From Cubamyces lactineus (Eukaryota; Basidiomycota; Agaricomycetes; Polyporales; Polyporaceae), in the NCBI GenBank assembly GCA_022376465.1, contig JACDTU010000012.1, positions 124,001-188,000 on the forward strand: a stretch of 64,000 bases of DNA, read 5' to 3'. The position numbers and the translations under genes were made by a program. The notes under the pieces are model-generated. The model was not told where the DNA came from and made no database searches. It saw nothing but the letters and a program-made list of their open reading frames with translations. Below are positions 10,775-21,925 of the stretch, piece after piece; the first letter of the stretch is position 1; every line of letters begins with the position of its first letter.

Positions 10775-11866
10775 TGTGAATGTTGATGGAGGATGAGGAC
10801 GAGGGTAAGAAGAAGGAACGGCTGGTAATGTCTGGATCTTGAGAAACAGGGTAAAGGGAGGACCAAAGGATTTATAGGCAGCTCGTATGGGGCGAGCATG
10901 ATGTTATGCGGCGACCAACTCCTTCGAATCCACAGCAATGCACCACTACGGATACAGGCCTAATGACGACAATCGTCCATATTCGGAAGGTTTTCAAGTT
11001 CAAGTGGCTCGGCCGTTCCCGATTCGGTCGTCACACGCCAAGCGCCTGTGGCACTCGCACAAGTCCAGCTCCTGTGGCACCCATTCATCGTCGTTTCAGG
11101 CGGGTTTCTAGGTTCCCTCCGTTTCTCCCTAATCCGTGCAACCGGACATCCTTGCTGTAAACACAGATTACCATGGAAGGCCAGTAGAGCTCCGCAACCC
11201 CTTAGAGACATGGCGCAGTACAAGGCTGGTCTATCGATCTGCTTTGGGCTCAACTAGCACTTGTGCGCGTCGGAGCATAACAGATTTCATGAAAGTAGCA
11301 TCTCGACATTATCGACTCACGTGGCTCGCACGGTGCTCGACGCGCGCCATAATGATATCCCACCAGCTAGTGAAAGATGGCGCCGACTACGACGCAGTCG
11401 CAGTGAGAGTTCTAATTTGGACACTACCAGCTACGCTTTGTTGAGGTCTTCAAAGTTGATGTCAAGCGTTGTCTCAGAGGATAAGAGGCAACCAAACCAG
11501 CTCTGTTATACTACATCGACGACAGCTATTGCAACATAAAGATACGAATATACAAACAAATCCAGACCAGCAAAATATGGAAACAAAAGAGGGGGGCAAT
11601 GCGAAGTACTAATTACAAAATGCCTAGGAGATACCGGAGTCCAGTGTTCGACACAGCAGGGAGTTCATGCTACACATTCGACCAGCAATGGAAACAGTGA
11701 GGATGAGACGGACAAGAATAGGAGCGCAGGGCGCGTTGTAGGATAGGCAATGTCTTGGGGGATTTTCGTGGAGTTACGTGAGGGGCGTTCTGAGCGTGGC
11801 CGTGCACGTCGGGGTCATGGAACTCGTCCAGAGTAAGAGTCGAAGTCGAAAAGAAAGTGATTGTCT
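10775..11866. other. Gene-free stretch between small gene and BTG-domain gene
   Basis: Holds the promoter of the small gene (10775 to about 10900). The part next to 11866 is probably the 3' untranslated region of the BTG-domain gene. No other coding signal was found. Confidence 0.45.
10871..10876 (-). promoter_or_regulatory. TATA box of the small 88-residue gene
   Basis: On the minus strand the sequence reads CCTATAAATCC, about 100 bp before the ATG at 10774. It is followed by a long C/T-rich leader typical of well-expressed fungal genes. Few other genes in the window show so clear a TATA box. Confidence 0.6.
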
Positions 11867-12892
11867 TCAAGCGCGGAGAGCGCGCCAGGTCGTGTTGGAG
11901 CCGTTGGCCTTCTTCGGAGCGGAGGCGGACTTCGGCTTGTTCCCACCGCCAAGCATAACGCCACCAGTGAGCACCGTGGTCTTGCCACCGTCGTAGTTCG
12001 TGACGGCCGTCTTGGTGGTGTCTACGAAGACGCGCGCCTGGCGAGCGCGCTCGCGCCGAGAGAGCTTGAACTTGGGCTTCTCGTCCGAAGGCGAAGACGC
12101 GGCGGAGCACGACGCCTGAGAAACTGTGGTGGCAGAGCCGAAAGAGTCGCTGCTCTCGACGGACGAGAACGTGAAGCCTGAGCTGGAGCTCGAGGAGCTG
12201 GAGCGCGAGTGGGAAGACAAGGTGGAGACTGCTGACATGGGAGAGGAAGTGATCGAGCGCTCCGGCGCCGGGATGGGGGGGAACTCGCTGAGGATGGGCG
12301 TAAGCCAAGTTGGCTCGCGAACCTCGTCAGCGATCAGAGCAAAGAGCTCCTCCTCGTCCTGTTCGTCCTCGAGGAGCTGCTGCGCGAAGGTCTTTGTCGG
12401 CTTGACAGAGGCTGCGCGCGTTGCCGCCTGAAGCTTCAGCTGAGCGTCAAGACGAAATTCCTTCTCCGCAGTTGCCTTCTTCTGCTCGATCATGCTGACG
12501 TCTTCTGACCAGACAGTGAAGAACTTGCCAACGCCCGAGCTGCCGAAACGCACGGAGACGCAGCCGGGGTCGATGAAGAGGTCGAACTCGAAGTTGCCGA
12601 GGAGCGCGATCCACTCGGACCACTCAACGCCCGCGGACTTGCAGGCATTGTAAATGGCGCGTGGAGGGATGCCGAAGGGCGAGAGCGTGAGGCAGCGACG
12701 GCCTGATCCACGGAGGGGCTCTGAGGGGACCCAAGAGGGGGTGAACTGAGTAGTGAGGTTGGCCTCGAGCGCAAGCTGGAGCTTGATGATGGTCACGGCG
12801 GAGTAGCGAGCAATGAGGGGGCGCGTAATGTAGGTAATAGCCTGCGCGAGGGCGACGGAGAGGGAACCAAAGACAACGTTGGAAGTGGCCAT
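11867..12892 (-). CDS. BTG/Tob (anti-proliferative) domain protein
   Basis: A single uninterrupted frame of 341 residues, starting MATSNVVFGSLSVALAQAIT. Residues about 10-125 match the BTG/Tob fold: AITYITRPLIARYSAVTIIK, then FTPSWVPSEPLRGSGRRCLT, LSPFGIPPRAIYNACKSAGV, EWSEWIALLGNFEFDLFIDP and GCVSVRFG. In animals this domain binds the CAF1/Ccr4-Not deadenylase and slows proliferation; fungal members are little studied. The C-terminal half is low-complexity: an acidic DEQDEEE patch, a long Ser-rich tract, then a basic SRRERARQARVFVD segment and a Gly-rich tail. It has no coding intron, unlike nearly all its neighbours. An in-frame Met 95 codons upstream exists, but the BTG domain starts right after the Met used here. 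Confidence 0.85.
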   Translation of the reverse strand: MATSNVVFGSLSVALAQAITYITRPLIARYSAVTIIKLQLALEANLTTQFTPSWVPSEPLRGSGRRCLTLSPFGIPPRAIYNACKSAGVEWSEWIALLGNFEFDLFIDPGCVSVRFGSSGVGKFFTVWSEDVSMIEQKKATAEKEFRLDAQLKLQAATRAASVKPTKTFAQQLLEDEQDEEELFALIADEVREPTWLTPILSEFPPIPAPERSITSSPMSAVSTLSSHSRSSSSSSSSGFTFSSVESSDSFGSATTVSQASCSAASSPSDEKPKFKLSRRERARQARVFVDTTKTAVTNYDGGKTTVLTGGVMLGGGNKPKSASAPKKANGSNTTWRALRA

Positions 12893-14365
12893 TGCGAGAA
12901 AGCGTATGGAGTTCTTATGAGTGAGGGTAGATGCTGGTGTAATGAACGCTGGGAGTCGTGAATGCTTTGATCGACCTGCGATGAGGATGCGCGGTGGTAT
13001 ACTCGCTGAATGAGATGCGAAAGAGATCGAGATGATGCAGTGATGAGATAGTCGAATGCGGTCGTGTAGCGTGAGGCAGTCGAGTCGAATCGAGAGTCGA
13101 CTGGTAACGAAAGTCTGAAGAAGGAGTTGAGCCCAGGTCGGAGAAGAGGTGCTAGAGAGATTCCGATGAAGACTCACCTAACAAGAGCTGGCCTGGAACG
13201 AGGAAACAGGAGAGAGGCTGTTGGAACTAGTGTCCGGAGTGAGGAGACAGTAACCGGGGAAGAAGGTAGTGTACTTATACCCTGCACACGCATTGAAGAG
13301 GCGTCTGTTCGAGACAATGGGGCTGAAGGGCGAGAGTCGCGTAGCGAGGCGAGAACAAAAGGACGTGCATTCAACAAAAGCCATCCTCAACAGTTGCCTA
13401 ATCCAGGCACAAGGCGCATGTGCTCCCGCGTTTCACTCGCACGTGGCCGAGCGCCCGGCACTTCCTCGCGCCTCTTGGAGAACAATTGCAAGTGCCTCAA
13501 TTAACGTCCCGCGCACAGCTCGTGCTCATTGTTCCTCGGGGGTCCGTCATCCGCCACGTCTAGCTAGTTTGTGGATTGAGTCGCGAAGTTGATGCGGCAT
13601 GTTTGCTCACGCCCAAAACAATAACGTGTGGTCATTGGCGACCGGCCACAATTTCATACTTTCCAAGTCATTTTCTGACTGCTGATGCCTTCCATTACTA
13701 TCTCTACTTGTTCTACCAACTCACCCCAGTCTGCGTCTTAACGTAGAAGAGACGCAGGCCAGCGGCGTGCGTGGACATCGAAGTAGAGGTATTGGTGGAT
13801 CGACTCGTAGTCTCGTACCATCCACTTTCCTTCGAGTAACGTACCCATGGCTGACTGGTATCATTTCCGTTTTGACCTTCTATGCAAATCTGGGATCTAG
13901 GTCGCGGTGCCCACATCTTGCATGGACAAGCAGAGTCCACCTTTGTTTGACCCGATTTGACTTTCGCTCAAGGAAATGCTTTCATATCGACATGAGCTGA
14001 CATGAGCGGTCTGACAGCACCTTCTAAGATATCAGAATTAGAGGGGTCAAGCTGGCGAGGGTATGAGGTTGTATATGTCCATGGCATGTCAGCTATGCAT
14101 AGCAGTACTAGCAGCATAGTACAGGATACAGGAGCCACTGTCGTCGCAGGAGTCAATCGCACATAGGTGGAAGCCAGGCGCAGGGAAGCGCCGGTTCAGC
14201 CACCCGGGAGTAAGAAATTTAGAACCCCGACTGTTAGTCAGTACGACACTCCAAACCTTATTTCGACCCTCCATCCACGCAGGTCGACCTCGGCGTCGTG
14301 CAAAAAAGTCCACTCCCTTCCGTCGCTGATCATTCCTTCTCCCAGCTCCCTTCGTCGTCTTCAAA
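12893..14365. promoter_or_regulatory. Long shared upstream region of BTG-domain and eS27 genes
   Basis: About 1.5 kb between two divergent starts. On the minus strand GGGTATAAGTAC (about 13270-13281) is a possible TATA box for the BTG gene, and TTAGGTGAGTC near 13170-13180 could be a 5' UTR intron donor. Upstream of eS27 a pyrimidine-rich tract runs up to the ATG, as is usual for ribosomal protein genes. No coding sequence was recognised. Confidence 0.5.
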
Positions 14366-14813
14366 ATGGTGCGTACCTTGCCCGCCAGAATGCCTATGTC
14401 GCCGTTTGGGAAAAAACCATCAGACTGACCTCCTGTCTGTACACAGACCCTCGCCGTCGACCTCCTCAACCCCTCCGCTGAGTCGGAGAAGCGCAGGCAC
14501 AAGCTCAAGCGTCTTGTGCAGTCCCCCAACTCTTACTTCATGGACGTCAAGTGCCCTGGTGCGTAGTATTAGCCCGATGGCAGGATAAGGTGCTCATGGG
14601 GGTGTTTTGATCTATCCAGGCTGCTTCGCCATCACGACCGTTTTCTCGCACGCGCAGACCGTCGTCCTCTGCGCCGCATGCGGCAGCGTGCTCTGCCAGC
14701 CCACCGGTGGTAAGGCAAGACTGACGGAGGGTACGATCCATACTATTGTCTCGACTTTCAAGGCGCTGATTCAGGAATTTCACACAGGGAGCTCGTACCG
14801 TCGGAAGAACTAA
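14366..14813 (+). CDS. RPS27: 40S ribosomal protein eS27
   Basis: A component of the small ribosomal subunit. Four coding exons give 83 residues: the ATG alone (14366-14368), then [20 protein letters not shown] (from 14447), [37 protein letters not shown] and [20 protein letters not shown], ending YRRKN. The zinc-binding cysteines are present as C-P-G-C and C-A-A-C. Introns are at 14369-14446, 14559-14619 and 14731-14787. Having the first intron directly after the start codon is common in fungal ribosomal protein genes and often helps expression. The C/T-rich leader before the ATG fits a highly expressed gene. Confidence 0.97.
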
Positions 14814-15160
14814 GCGGTCTTTTCGTGGATCCCGGGTCTCCCTCCCTTCGCCCTCCATGCCAGTAGCATAGCCGCCTGGATTATCGCATCGATGTCTCAC
14901 CACGCTTTCTGTCACGCTTGAAAAGCTCTCTACCGTGGGTAGTGTATACTTACGCAATCTATTTCCCTGCATATCTCCCGCACATTCAGTTTGCGCCAGG
15001 TTCCACTGGGCCATGACCGGTGTCGTGCTAGGGTGTAGGCTGCCATGTTCATTATGTATGTGAAGTACAGTATGTGATGTCGTATGCGACCATATCCACC
15101 ACCGAAATCAACACCAAGTCTAAGCATATGTCTAAGCACGACCCACGTGCATGTATAGGA
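14814..15160. other. Convergent 3' region between eS27 and thioesterase
   Basis: Two genes end towards each other here. It should contain their 3' untranslated regions and polyadenylation signals; nothing else was seen. Confidence 0.5.
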
Positions 15161-16599
15161 TTACAACTTGGCTGCCGTAGCCAGGATGTTCTCTCTGTCG
15201 TCCACTCGAACGACGCCCTCCTGGTTACATACCGCGACCAGGGTGCCAGAAGGTGTGTACATCTGGGAAGCGTCTTAGTAAGTTATCCATCGAGTTCAAG
15301 ACGCGTGATTGATTGCATTACCCTTCCATGTACGGCGGCACGTCCACTCGCCGCTCTCTCGCTGACTATCTACACGAGACGTTCAGAGTTGGCCCATTGA
15401 CTATAACCTCGGGGTACTCACAACGTAGAGCAACCAGTCACCACAATCGAAGTCATCGCTGCACGACGTGAGTACAAATATGCCTGTAAGTAGGGGATAT
15501 CGACTGACTCGTAGTAGCTGATATTATGGTCCAGTGAGGTCTACAACCGATGTGCGATATCAGCGAGCCATTGTGCAAGACGTGAACGGATGACTGACCT
15601 GCATCACGACCTTTGTTGGACCCTTGCCGCCCTGATTGAGCTGGGTGAGCGTGCGACGAGCCGCGCTAATGCTGTTGGACTATCAGGGGCAACGGACAGA
15701 GTAAGGCTAGGAGGCGTCTCACAATTGCGAGTCCGAGATGTATGCAAGGATGCACTACGGTGGCTCGTGAGCGCAGCGAAACAAACGATATCAAGGAACT
15801 TACCTTTTGGAACGCGGGATCGTAGCGCACGGGGGTGTTTCTTGCTTTGTGCCAGTAGAGGAATATTGGGATGCCGTCCTCGGACTCTCTGACACCCGCG
15901 AGCTTCACGTCTATAGGACTACGGCGGCGTTCCTAGACAAAGGAATGAAGTGGGGTAGGAGCAGCGACGAACGCGTCTTCATACCTCGAGCGCTGTAAGG
16001 CAGAAGTCCTTCACTTTGGCATCGGTTGTTTCCTTGAACAGCCTCTCATAGATGACCTCGATACCTTCGCACGCGTCTGGAGAGGGGACGTTGGGCGGCA
16101 TGGGGAGCTGGAATGATGGTTGCCGCGGCTCTGGCCGTTGAAAAGAGCATAGCATGAGGAAGATGGTGCGCCCTCTTTGGACCGCGCGAACCGCACGCGT
16201 CACGTAGGAACGGCCATCGCGTACACGGTCAACGTTGTAGAGGATTGGAACAGCAGCTGATGCGCTCAGGAGGAAGTAACACTGGCTCGAGTCAGCGTTC
16301 ACATTCTGGGCTCGTGGGCAACAACAACCACTTACATGCAACGACTACCGAAACCATGCCAATACGTTAGGCTCGCAACATGACATGAACCTTGTAACAC
16401 TTACGTGTAGGCTGAAAGCAGGGTCGACGCAGTTGTTCGCTGATACCAATGCCTGCGAAATGACTTGGCCTCCGAAGACACCTCTCGCTCGGGGAGGCAA
16501 GTACAACGTTTTAGACCGGTAGAGGTTCACATCTAGCTGCTCTACTTCCAGAGCGGAGGATATCTGTTCATGGTTCCATTGGTTGTCGGCTGCTGTCAT
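15161..16599 (-). CDS. TES1: Peroxisomal acyl-CoA thioesterase II (TesB/ACOT8/TES1 family)
   Basis: Hydrolyses acyl-CoA to free fatty acid and CoA; fungal members work in peroxisomal beta-oxidation. The protein has two hot-dog domains. The first starts MTAADNQWNHEQISSALEVE and contains RGVFGGQVISQALVSA. A 9-nt microexon at 16336-16344 (Ser-Leu-His) gives the family sequence F-S-L-H-S-L-H-C-Y-F-L-L-S-A-S. Then come DRVRDGRSYVTRAVRAVQRG and TIFLMLCSFQRPEPRQPSF. The second domain includes GIPIFLYWHKAR and, near the end, GTLVAVCNQEGVVRVDDREN. The last three residues are Ala-Lys-Leu, a type 1 peroxisomal targeting signal. The gene has many short introns. I am confident of the family; the acyl chain preference cannot be told. 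Confidence 0.92.
16336..16344 (-). other. 9-nt coding microexon (Ser-Leu-His) in the thioesterase gene
   Basis: On the minus strand GGTAG precedes TCGTTGCAT, which is followed by GTAAG. Joining exon 1 (ending at 16405 with FSLH) to these three codons and to CYFLLSAS recreates the conserved H-S-L-H-C-Y-F block. Skipping it stays in frame but loses the duplicated SLH. Confidence 0.65.
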
Positions 16600-16971
16600 G
16601 GCTTACTAGGTGTGGGAGTGGTGGGCTGGAAGAGGTAGAGGGACGGGAGAGTGTGCTGTCCACGGCTCAGACAGTTAAGTTACAAGATGAAACACGAGCA
16701 GACTCTGACACGATGAGATGGAAGCAAGTACTGTCGGCGTCCGATTCCTCCTTTCCGGCCAAATAGTGACCGGGAGTTGCAGAACTGTCCATAGTCCTTT
16801 GCGATCGGCGCCGGCTATCCTAGTTGCCGGATGCCGGTATGCGTTCTGGTATCGTGCCGTACTTCGAGCCTTCGAACTACCTGCACATTCGACGCATCAC
16901 AGCTCGTGAAGCCTATGCGTGATGAATCTATTACAGTCGGAAGGGTAACCATCACGAAGGCATCCATGTCG
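16600..16971. other. Intergenic region, thioesterase promoter
   Basis: Upstream of the thioesterase start and downstream of RAD14 (both minus strand). No coding signal or repeat was noticed. Confidence 0.45.
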
Positions 16972-18133
16972 CTAGAACTCCTCAACGTCAATGGAGAAAC
17001 CACAGTCATGACATATCTGCTTCCCGACCCCGTTGGGACCCTTCTCTACTACGCCAAATGTATGCTTGTGCTCCTTGTCTTTACGCTTCTGCCAAACGGT
17101 CTCTCGTGTTCTGCGGCGTAGCTCCTTGAGACTCTCTTCGAACTTCTTATTCTTCTTCTTTTTCTTCTCATCCACGCGCCGTTGCCACTCAGCGTCGAGT
17201 GCTTCGGGAGACCCCCACTTCTTCCACGCAAAGTCTTCGACCTGGTAGCGTAGGAAGAGCATCATATTGGCGAATGTGGACTTGTGTGGATTCGCTTTGA
17301 GCAAGTGCGGCATGAGCTCTTGGTCTCGAAGCTCCGCTGCGGGGTGTGAGCCGCGGGTAGTTTGCCATGAATATAAACCACATACCATCAGTCAAGAGAT
17401 AGTCCTGAGCAAGCGATGTCAGTAAGTGAGCTTGTGCAATACGGGGGTTCTGCGGATCCTGACCTCTTTACACTCAGTCTTCGTCAAGAGGCTATACTTC
17501 TCCGGTTTCTCGTTCTTGCATTTATTGCAAACAAGACAACCGAAGACCTTCTTGTAGGTCTGGTCGATGTCCATGGAGTTACACTCGTTACATCGAGGGT
17601 TAAGCTTTGGATCCAGCATTATTGCTGCACGGTATCAGCATCGCGATAGTATCTGTGGCATGAGAGAACACATACGAGGCTCCAGATTTTGCATTGCTCT
17701 CTGCCGCTCTCGCTCCTTCTCTTTCGCTCGCACGTCCTCGTCAACCTCCTTGCCATCCTCGACCAAGAAACCACCTTTGGAGTTCACCATCTTCGATAGA
17801 TCATATTCGAAGTATTTGCCCAGTCGGGAGTCCCGTTTTAACTTAGGAGGTTTCGGAGCGGTCGGTGAGGTCGATGTTGCAGGCACCACAGCAAGGGGAC
17901 GCTTGCCATTTGCGTTGGGGAGCGTAGAAGAGGATGCTTGCTCCTCACGCTCACGTTGCCTTGCCTTCGCTGGTATGTTATAAGTACGTCCGACAGTATC
18001 CGAGAACACTGAGGGTACCTTTCAAACGATTTAGCTCTATGCGCTTCACTTGCTCTGGCGTCAGATCCAAATTCCGGGACTCTCTGGGAGGCGGCGTCGT
18101 AAAGCGAGACCTCGATGCCCCTGGCGTATCCAT
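16972..18133 (-). CDS. RAD14: DNA repair protein RAD14/XPA
   Basis: A nucleotide-excision-repair scaffold that binds damaged or kinked DNA. The start MDTPGASRSRFTTPPPRE at 18133 is followed by LDLTPEQVKRIELNRLK. A Lys/Ser-rich linker with DSRLGKYFEYDLSKMVNSKG leads into the zinc finger: C-N-E-C, then TYKKVFGC-L-V-C-N-K-C (C-x2-C ... C-x2-C). Next are KYSLLTKTECKE, then LMPHLLKANPHKSTFANMML, FLRYQVEDFAWKKWGSPEAL and the long basic helix DEKKKKKNKKFEESLKELRR. It ends THDF-like as KHTFGVVEKGPNGVGKQICH, DCGFSIDVEEF. Order and zinc ligands match XPA/Rad14 fully. Five or so short introns were seen. RPD3 lies upstream on the same strand. Confidence 0.95.
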
Positions 18134-18474
18134 TGTGAATGACGGAGCCGTATATGGTGGTGGAAGGGGGGGCAATTGCCGTAGTGTAGCGGGGTGTGTG
18201 CACTGTGGAGTCAGGACGATGAGGCTCAGCCACATTCGCGTCGGACTCGAAGGCCTTACTCAGTCGCGTTACGCGTGACGGTCTCGTGATCTTGATAACC
18301 ACAGGCTCATCATGCTTACGTTACGGACTCGCATGCACGAGCGTCCTATGCACCCGTGGCAGGTCAGAGACTGAATAGTGATCATTGGTACAGAAGGGCG
18401 AGGGAGAGCATCAAGGAATACACCGAATGAATCTAGTGGCACAACGAACAGAGGAGAAACTGATAATGCGGTTA
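18134..18474. other. Intergenic region, RAD14 promoter
   Basis: Between RPD3's stop and RAD14's start, both on the minus strand. It should hold the RAD14 promoter; no clear TATA box is seen. Confidence 0.45.
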
Positions 18475-20755
18475 CTATGTTCGTTCTCCTTCTTCCTTCG
18501 GCGGTGGTGCAGGACCTGCACCGTTCGTGCTGGCTGGGGCTGCCGAAGACTTGTTCTTCGCAATTTGTGAGAGGGGAATGCCATCGTCCACGTCCATGTC
18601 AGACTGTTCCGCGCCGCCCTGCCCAACAGAGGCACCGGGCGGGACACCAGCGGCACATGGTACGCCGCTGGGTCCTACACCATGGGTCGTACCCGTGCTC
18701 ATGATCCCGACAGGCGCACCAAACCTGCGGCCCGAAGAGGGTGAGTCGGCCTCTTTGTGGCTGGCGTGGTTCCTTCGCCCGCCTTCTCCCTCGTCGTCCG
18801 AGTCAGACAGCTCGCCATCAGCCTGTCTCCGCGCGTCTAGCAAGCGCTGTGGCCGTCGATCATTGGGGTCGTCCATATCTTCATCCGGATCGTCTTCGAC
18901 AGCCTCGTCCACAGGCATGCGGGGAACGTCTGTTTGGACCGTTTAGAGTCACGCTGACGCAACACCCAGAAGTACATACCTGACATCTGGACGCTAGGCG
19001 GACCGCCAACTTGGCGTAGGTGCTCCAACACTATGTTCTTCACGCGGTCGAGGTACTCGGGCGAGTTCATGTCGTCCATATTGGATGACTTCACATCCAA
19101 CTCATAATCGGGCCCGAAATACTCGTAGTATTCGTTCATCGGGATTTCTGCGAATATTTCAGTGCAATGATCGTGGGGGTCGATCTCTTCTGCTGTACCT
19201 TTGCCAAGTTCGACACCTGCTGCAAGACCAGTCTCGTACGCCCAGCACCGGCTGACGTTTCGCATTGTATAACCACCACCGCCGACAAGCAGTAAAGGCT
19301 TGTTGAAAGACTTGACGAACTTTACACAGTTTGCGTGTCCTACAGTTGGGGCGATGCGTCATTATAAGGATCGCTCGGGTAACAAGTGCATCACTTACCT
19401 CGCATAGACAAGTTGAAGCAACCAAGTTTATCCCCTGAAAGCGAGTCCGTTCCACACTGCAATACAACTGCACCGGGGTCATACGACTCCATGACTTGTC
19501 GGATGACCTGCAGCCAGCTTGTTCAGGAACATGGACTGGACGTGATATACCTAGACATACCGGCTCGAACACGCTTTTGTAGTTCTCGTTCGTGATACCA
19601 TCACGTAGGGGGAAATTAAGGGCGTAGTACTTGCCCTTGCCGATACCGACATCCTGAAGTGCACCCTCCGTGGTTAGTCGGTAGGTGAAGAGCTATAACG
19701 ATGGGTACTCACCCGTAGCTCTCCAGTACCAGGGAAGAACTCGCCATACTTGTGGAAGCTAACAGTCATCACCCGATCAGTCGTGTAGAACGCTTCCTCA
19801 ACGCCATCTCCATGATGGACGTCAATATCGATGTACAGTACTCGTGTGTGATACCTGAGCCAAGGTTGATTGGACGATCTGCCGCCAGGCAGTCTGAAAT
19901 CACTCACCTCAGAAGCTCGAGTATACCCAAAACGATATCTATTGCGAGGTAAGATTAGGTGGTCGTGAACGCTTGTATATGGGGTGAAACACACCGTTGA
20001 CATAGCAGAAGCCGCTTGCTTCGCTCTTCTTAGCGTGGTGCAGACCGCCAGCCCAATTGACTGCAATGTCACACTTATCTCTACTTAGTCGTGCAGCTCC
20101 CTCTAAGGTGGCATGTAAGTCTCATGAGCGAAGAAAAGTGTATTCAGCAAAGCGTACCCATGGAACCACCAGCAGAGATGGCACAGTAATCAAATAGACC
20201 ATCGAACACAGGGCAGTCATCCCCCACGTTATCTATGCGTCACACAAGCAAGTCAGCCACAAAAGAACTAAGATAACACAGGGCTGTACCACACATTTGT
20301 GTTGTTCTTTGATGAAAGAGTTCATGTTGACGGGGGTAATCTTGCTCAGGAAATCGACGTATTCATCGGAATGAAATTGGGTCATTTCGCGTTTAGTCGC
20401 AGGTTTTGCTCGCTGTAGACGGAGTTGGAGGATCAGACACCGCAACGACCACCGAGGTACGCGTGAACTCACGAAGATTTCCATTCGTTTGTACAGTCCA
20501 TAGTTCATTACAAGAGAATGGCACATCCGTATACGGGTTGGCTTCATTCTGCAAATACTTGATATCAGATCTTAAGAAAGCGCGTGCGGAATGTGCATAC
20601 GGGTGTCCTGGGCCATAATGGAAACCGCTGACGTCTGAATCGAAGAAGTAGCACTACATGGGGGTTGAGTATAGCGGCAATGCGAGAAACGTTCGAAGAT
20701 GACATACCACGCGCTTTTTCTCCTCTCCATCCATTGGTATCATTTCGGGAGCCAT
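18475..20755 (-). CDS. RPD3: Class I histone deacetylase (RPD3 type)
   Basis: Zinc-dependent lysine deacetylase of Sin3-type co-repressor complexes in the nucleus. Exon 1 gives [16 protein letters not shown], then [20 protein letters not shown]. Other blocks are [65 protein letters not shown] and the active-site core [56 protein letters not shown] and [20 protein letters not shown] follow. The His-His pair and the Asp ligands are intact, so it should be active. After the catalytic domain there is an acidic, low-complexity C-terminal tail ([15 protein letters not shown], then Ser/Gly/Pro-rich), as in fungal Rpd3. About ten introns. Confidence 0.96.
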
Positions 20756-21102
20756 AGCGGAGGTTGCGTGGAGGGAAAGACCGCTTGGCCGTGGGTGGCA
20801 AAGCGTCTCCTTGATGGGAGAGCCTGAGCAAGTTAAAGAGACTCAAGACTTGCACTCGTCCCGCGCGCCACTACGGGAGCTTCCCGATCAATCTCGAGCG
20901 CTTGCCAGGCATGCTCATGGACGCTTTCAGCTTTATATACAGCATTGAAACTTGACTATACAACTGCTGGAGCCTACTCGGCGAGCGGTCCAATTGGGGC
21001 GTGACTGCACAACACAGAATTGGTGGCATCGAAATCCGATGATTCGTACGGTAGTACCCCAGGAAATACAGTAACACAGAGAAGGACCCGTCTACTACTA
21101 CG
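20756..21102. other. Intergenic region, RPD3 promoter
   Basis: Separates the RPD3 start from the stop of the DinB-fold gene; both lie on the minus strand. Nothing beyond the presumed promoter was identified. Confidence 0.45.
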
Positions 21103-21925
21103 TCACATCTTGGGCTTCCCAAGAGACGCCTTAGATTCCATATGGACAAGGGTCGAAGGCGCAAAGCCGAACGATTCGTCCATCTTGATGCCCTGCACTG
21201 CTCCGTTAGACATCTATGGTCGGTTTGTGCTATCTGAACAAGCTCACAAGCTCCCCAGCAATCACTCGGATCTATGGGAGGCAAGTGTCAGAACTGGGAC
21301 TTGGCGTGAGTATACGCCGAGGAATTTACCATAGACCAATGGTGGATCGCATGCAGTCCTGCGAACCAGAGCTACTACAGTATTAGCATGTGGAAGGATC
21401 CGGAAGCTATGTCATACCTCCCGACCAAAGGTGGTCTCTAGCACCTGAGGGTACGGAGTGACAGCATGTAATGTGATAGACTCCTGCATACGTGCAGACG
21501 GCACAATCTCTTGCAGTCGAGAGATAGCTTCGTTCAATGCATCTACGGCGGCTTTGCGACTTGTTTCCATAGGCGTGTTGCGCAATCTCTTGTCGTAACT
21601 CAGCACATGGGGCGGAGGGGAGGAGATTGCGTCCAGGAGCAATACGAAGTGATCCCGCGCATGTCTTAGGTGCTTGCCTACGCAACGTTAGGTTAAGAGT
21701 ACCTGTACACATTATGTGTAGTCAGAACACACCTATGGTAGAACCCGGGATGTAGTTCGAATGTGTTGTAAGTTGTTCGTCAGTGGTGAGACTATCCTCC
21801 AGGAGCTCGACTGCTTGTCGTAGGATTATGACGGATACATCCAACAGACGAGAACGCGAGGGAGCTTCATCTGAGAAGCCGTTTGAATCAGGAGAGGAGA
21901 CGGACAACGAGGGAGAGGAAGACAT
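21103..21925 (-). CDS. DinB-like four-helix protein, function unknown
   Basis: The start MSSSPSLSVSSPDSNGFSDE leads to helical segments LLDVSVIILRQAVELLEDSL, then GSTIGKHLRHARDHFVLLLD and YDKRLRNTPMETSRKAAVDA. The C-terminal part reads ELWFAGLHAIHHWSMIRVIA, GELGIKMDESFGFAPSTL, ending ASLGKPKM. The His residues in KHLRHARDHF and AIHHW sit where bacterial DinB/YfiT-fold proteins bind a metal ion, and the H-H-W/Y ... F-G-x-A-P-S-T-L ending resembles bacterial DinB-family proteins. Four introns with GT-AG borders join the pieces. The fold assignment is inference from motifs. It is divergent from LSC2. Confidence 0.72.

Noticed and set aside
11670..12308. 212-codon open frame antisense or alternate to the BTG gene.
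   Set aside because: It is a shifted frame over the low-complexity tail of the BTG-domain gene, which has clear domain evidence.
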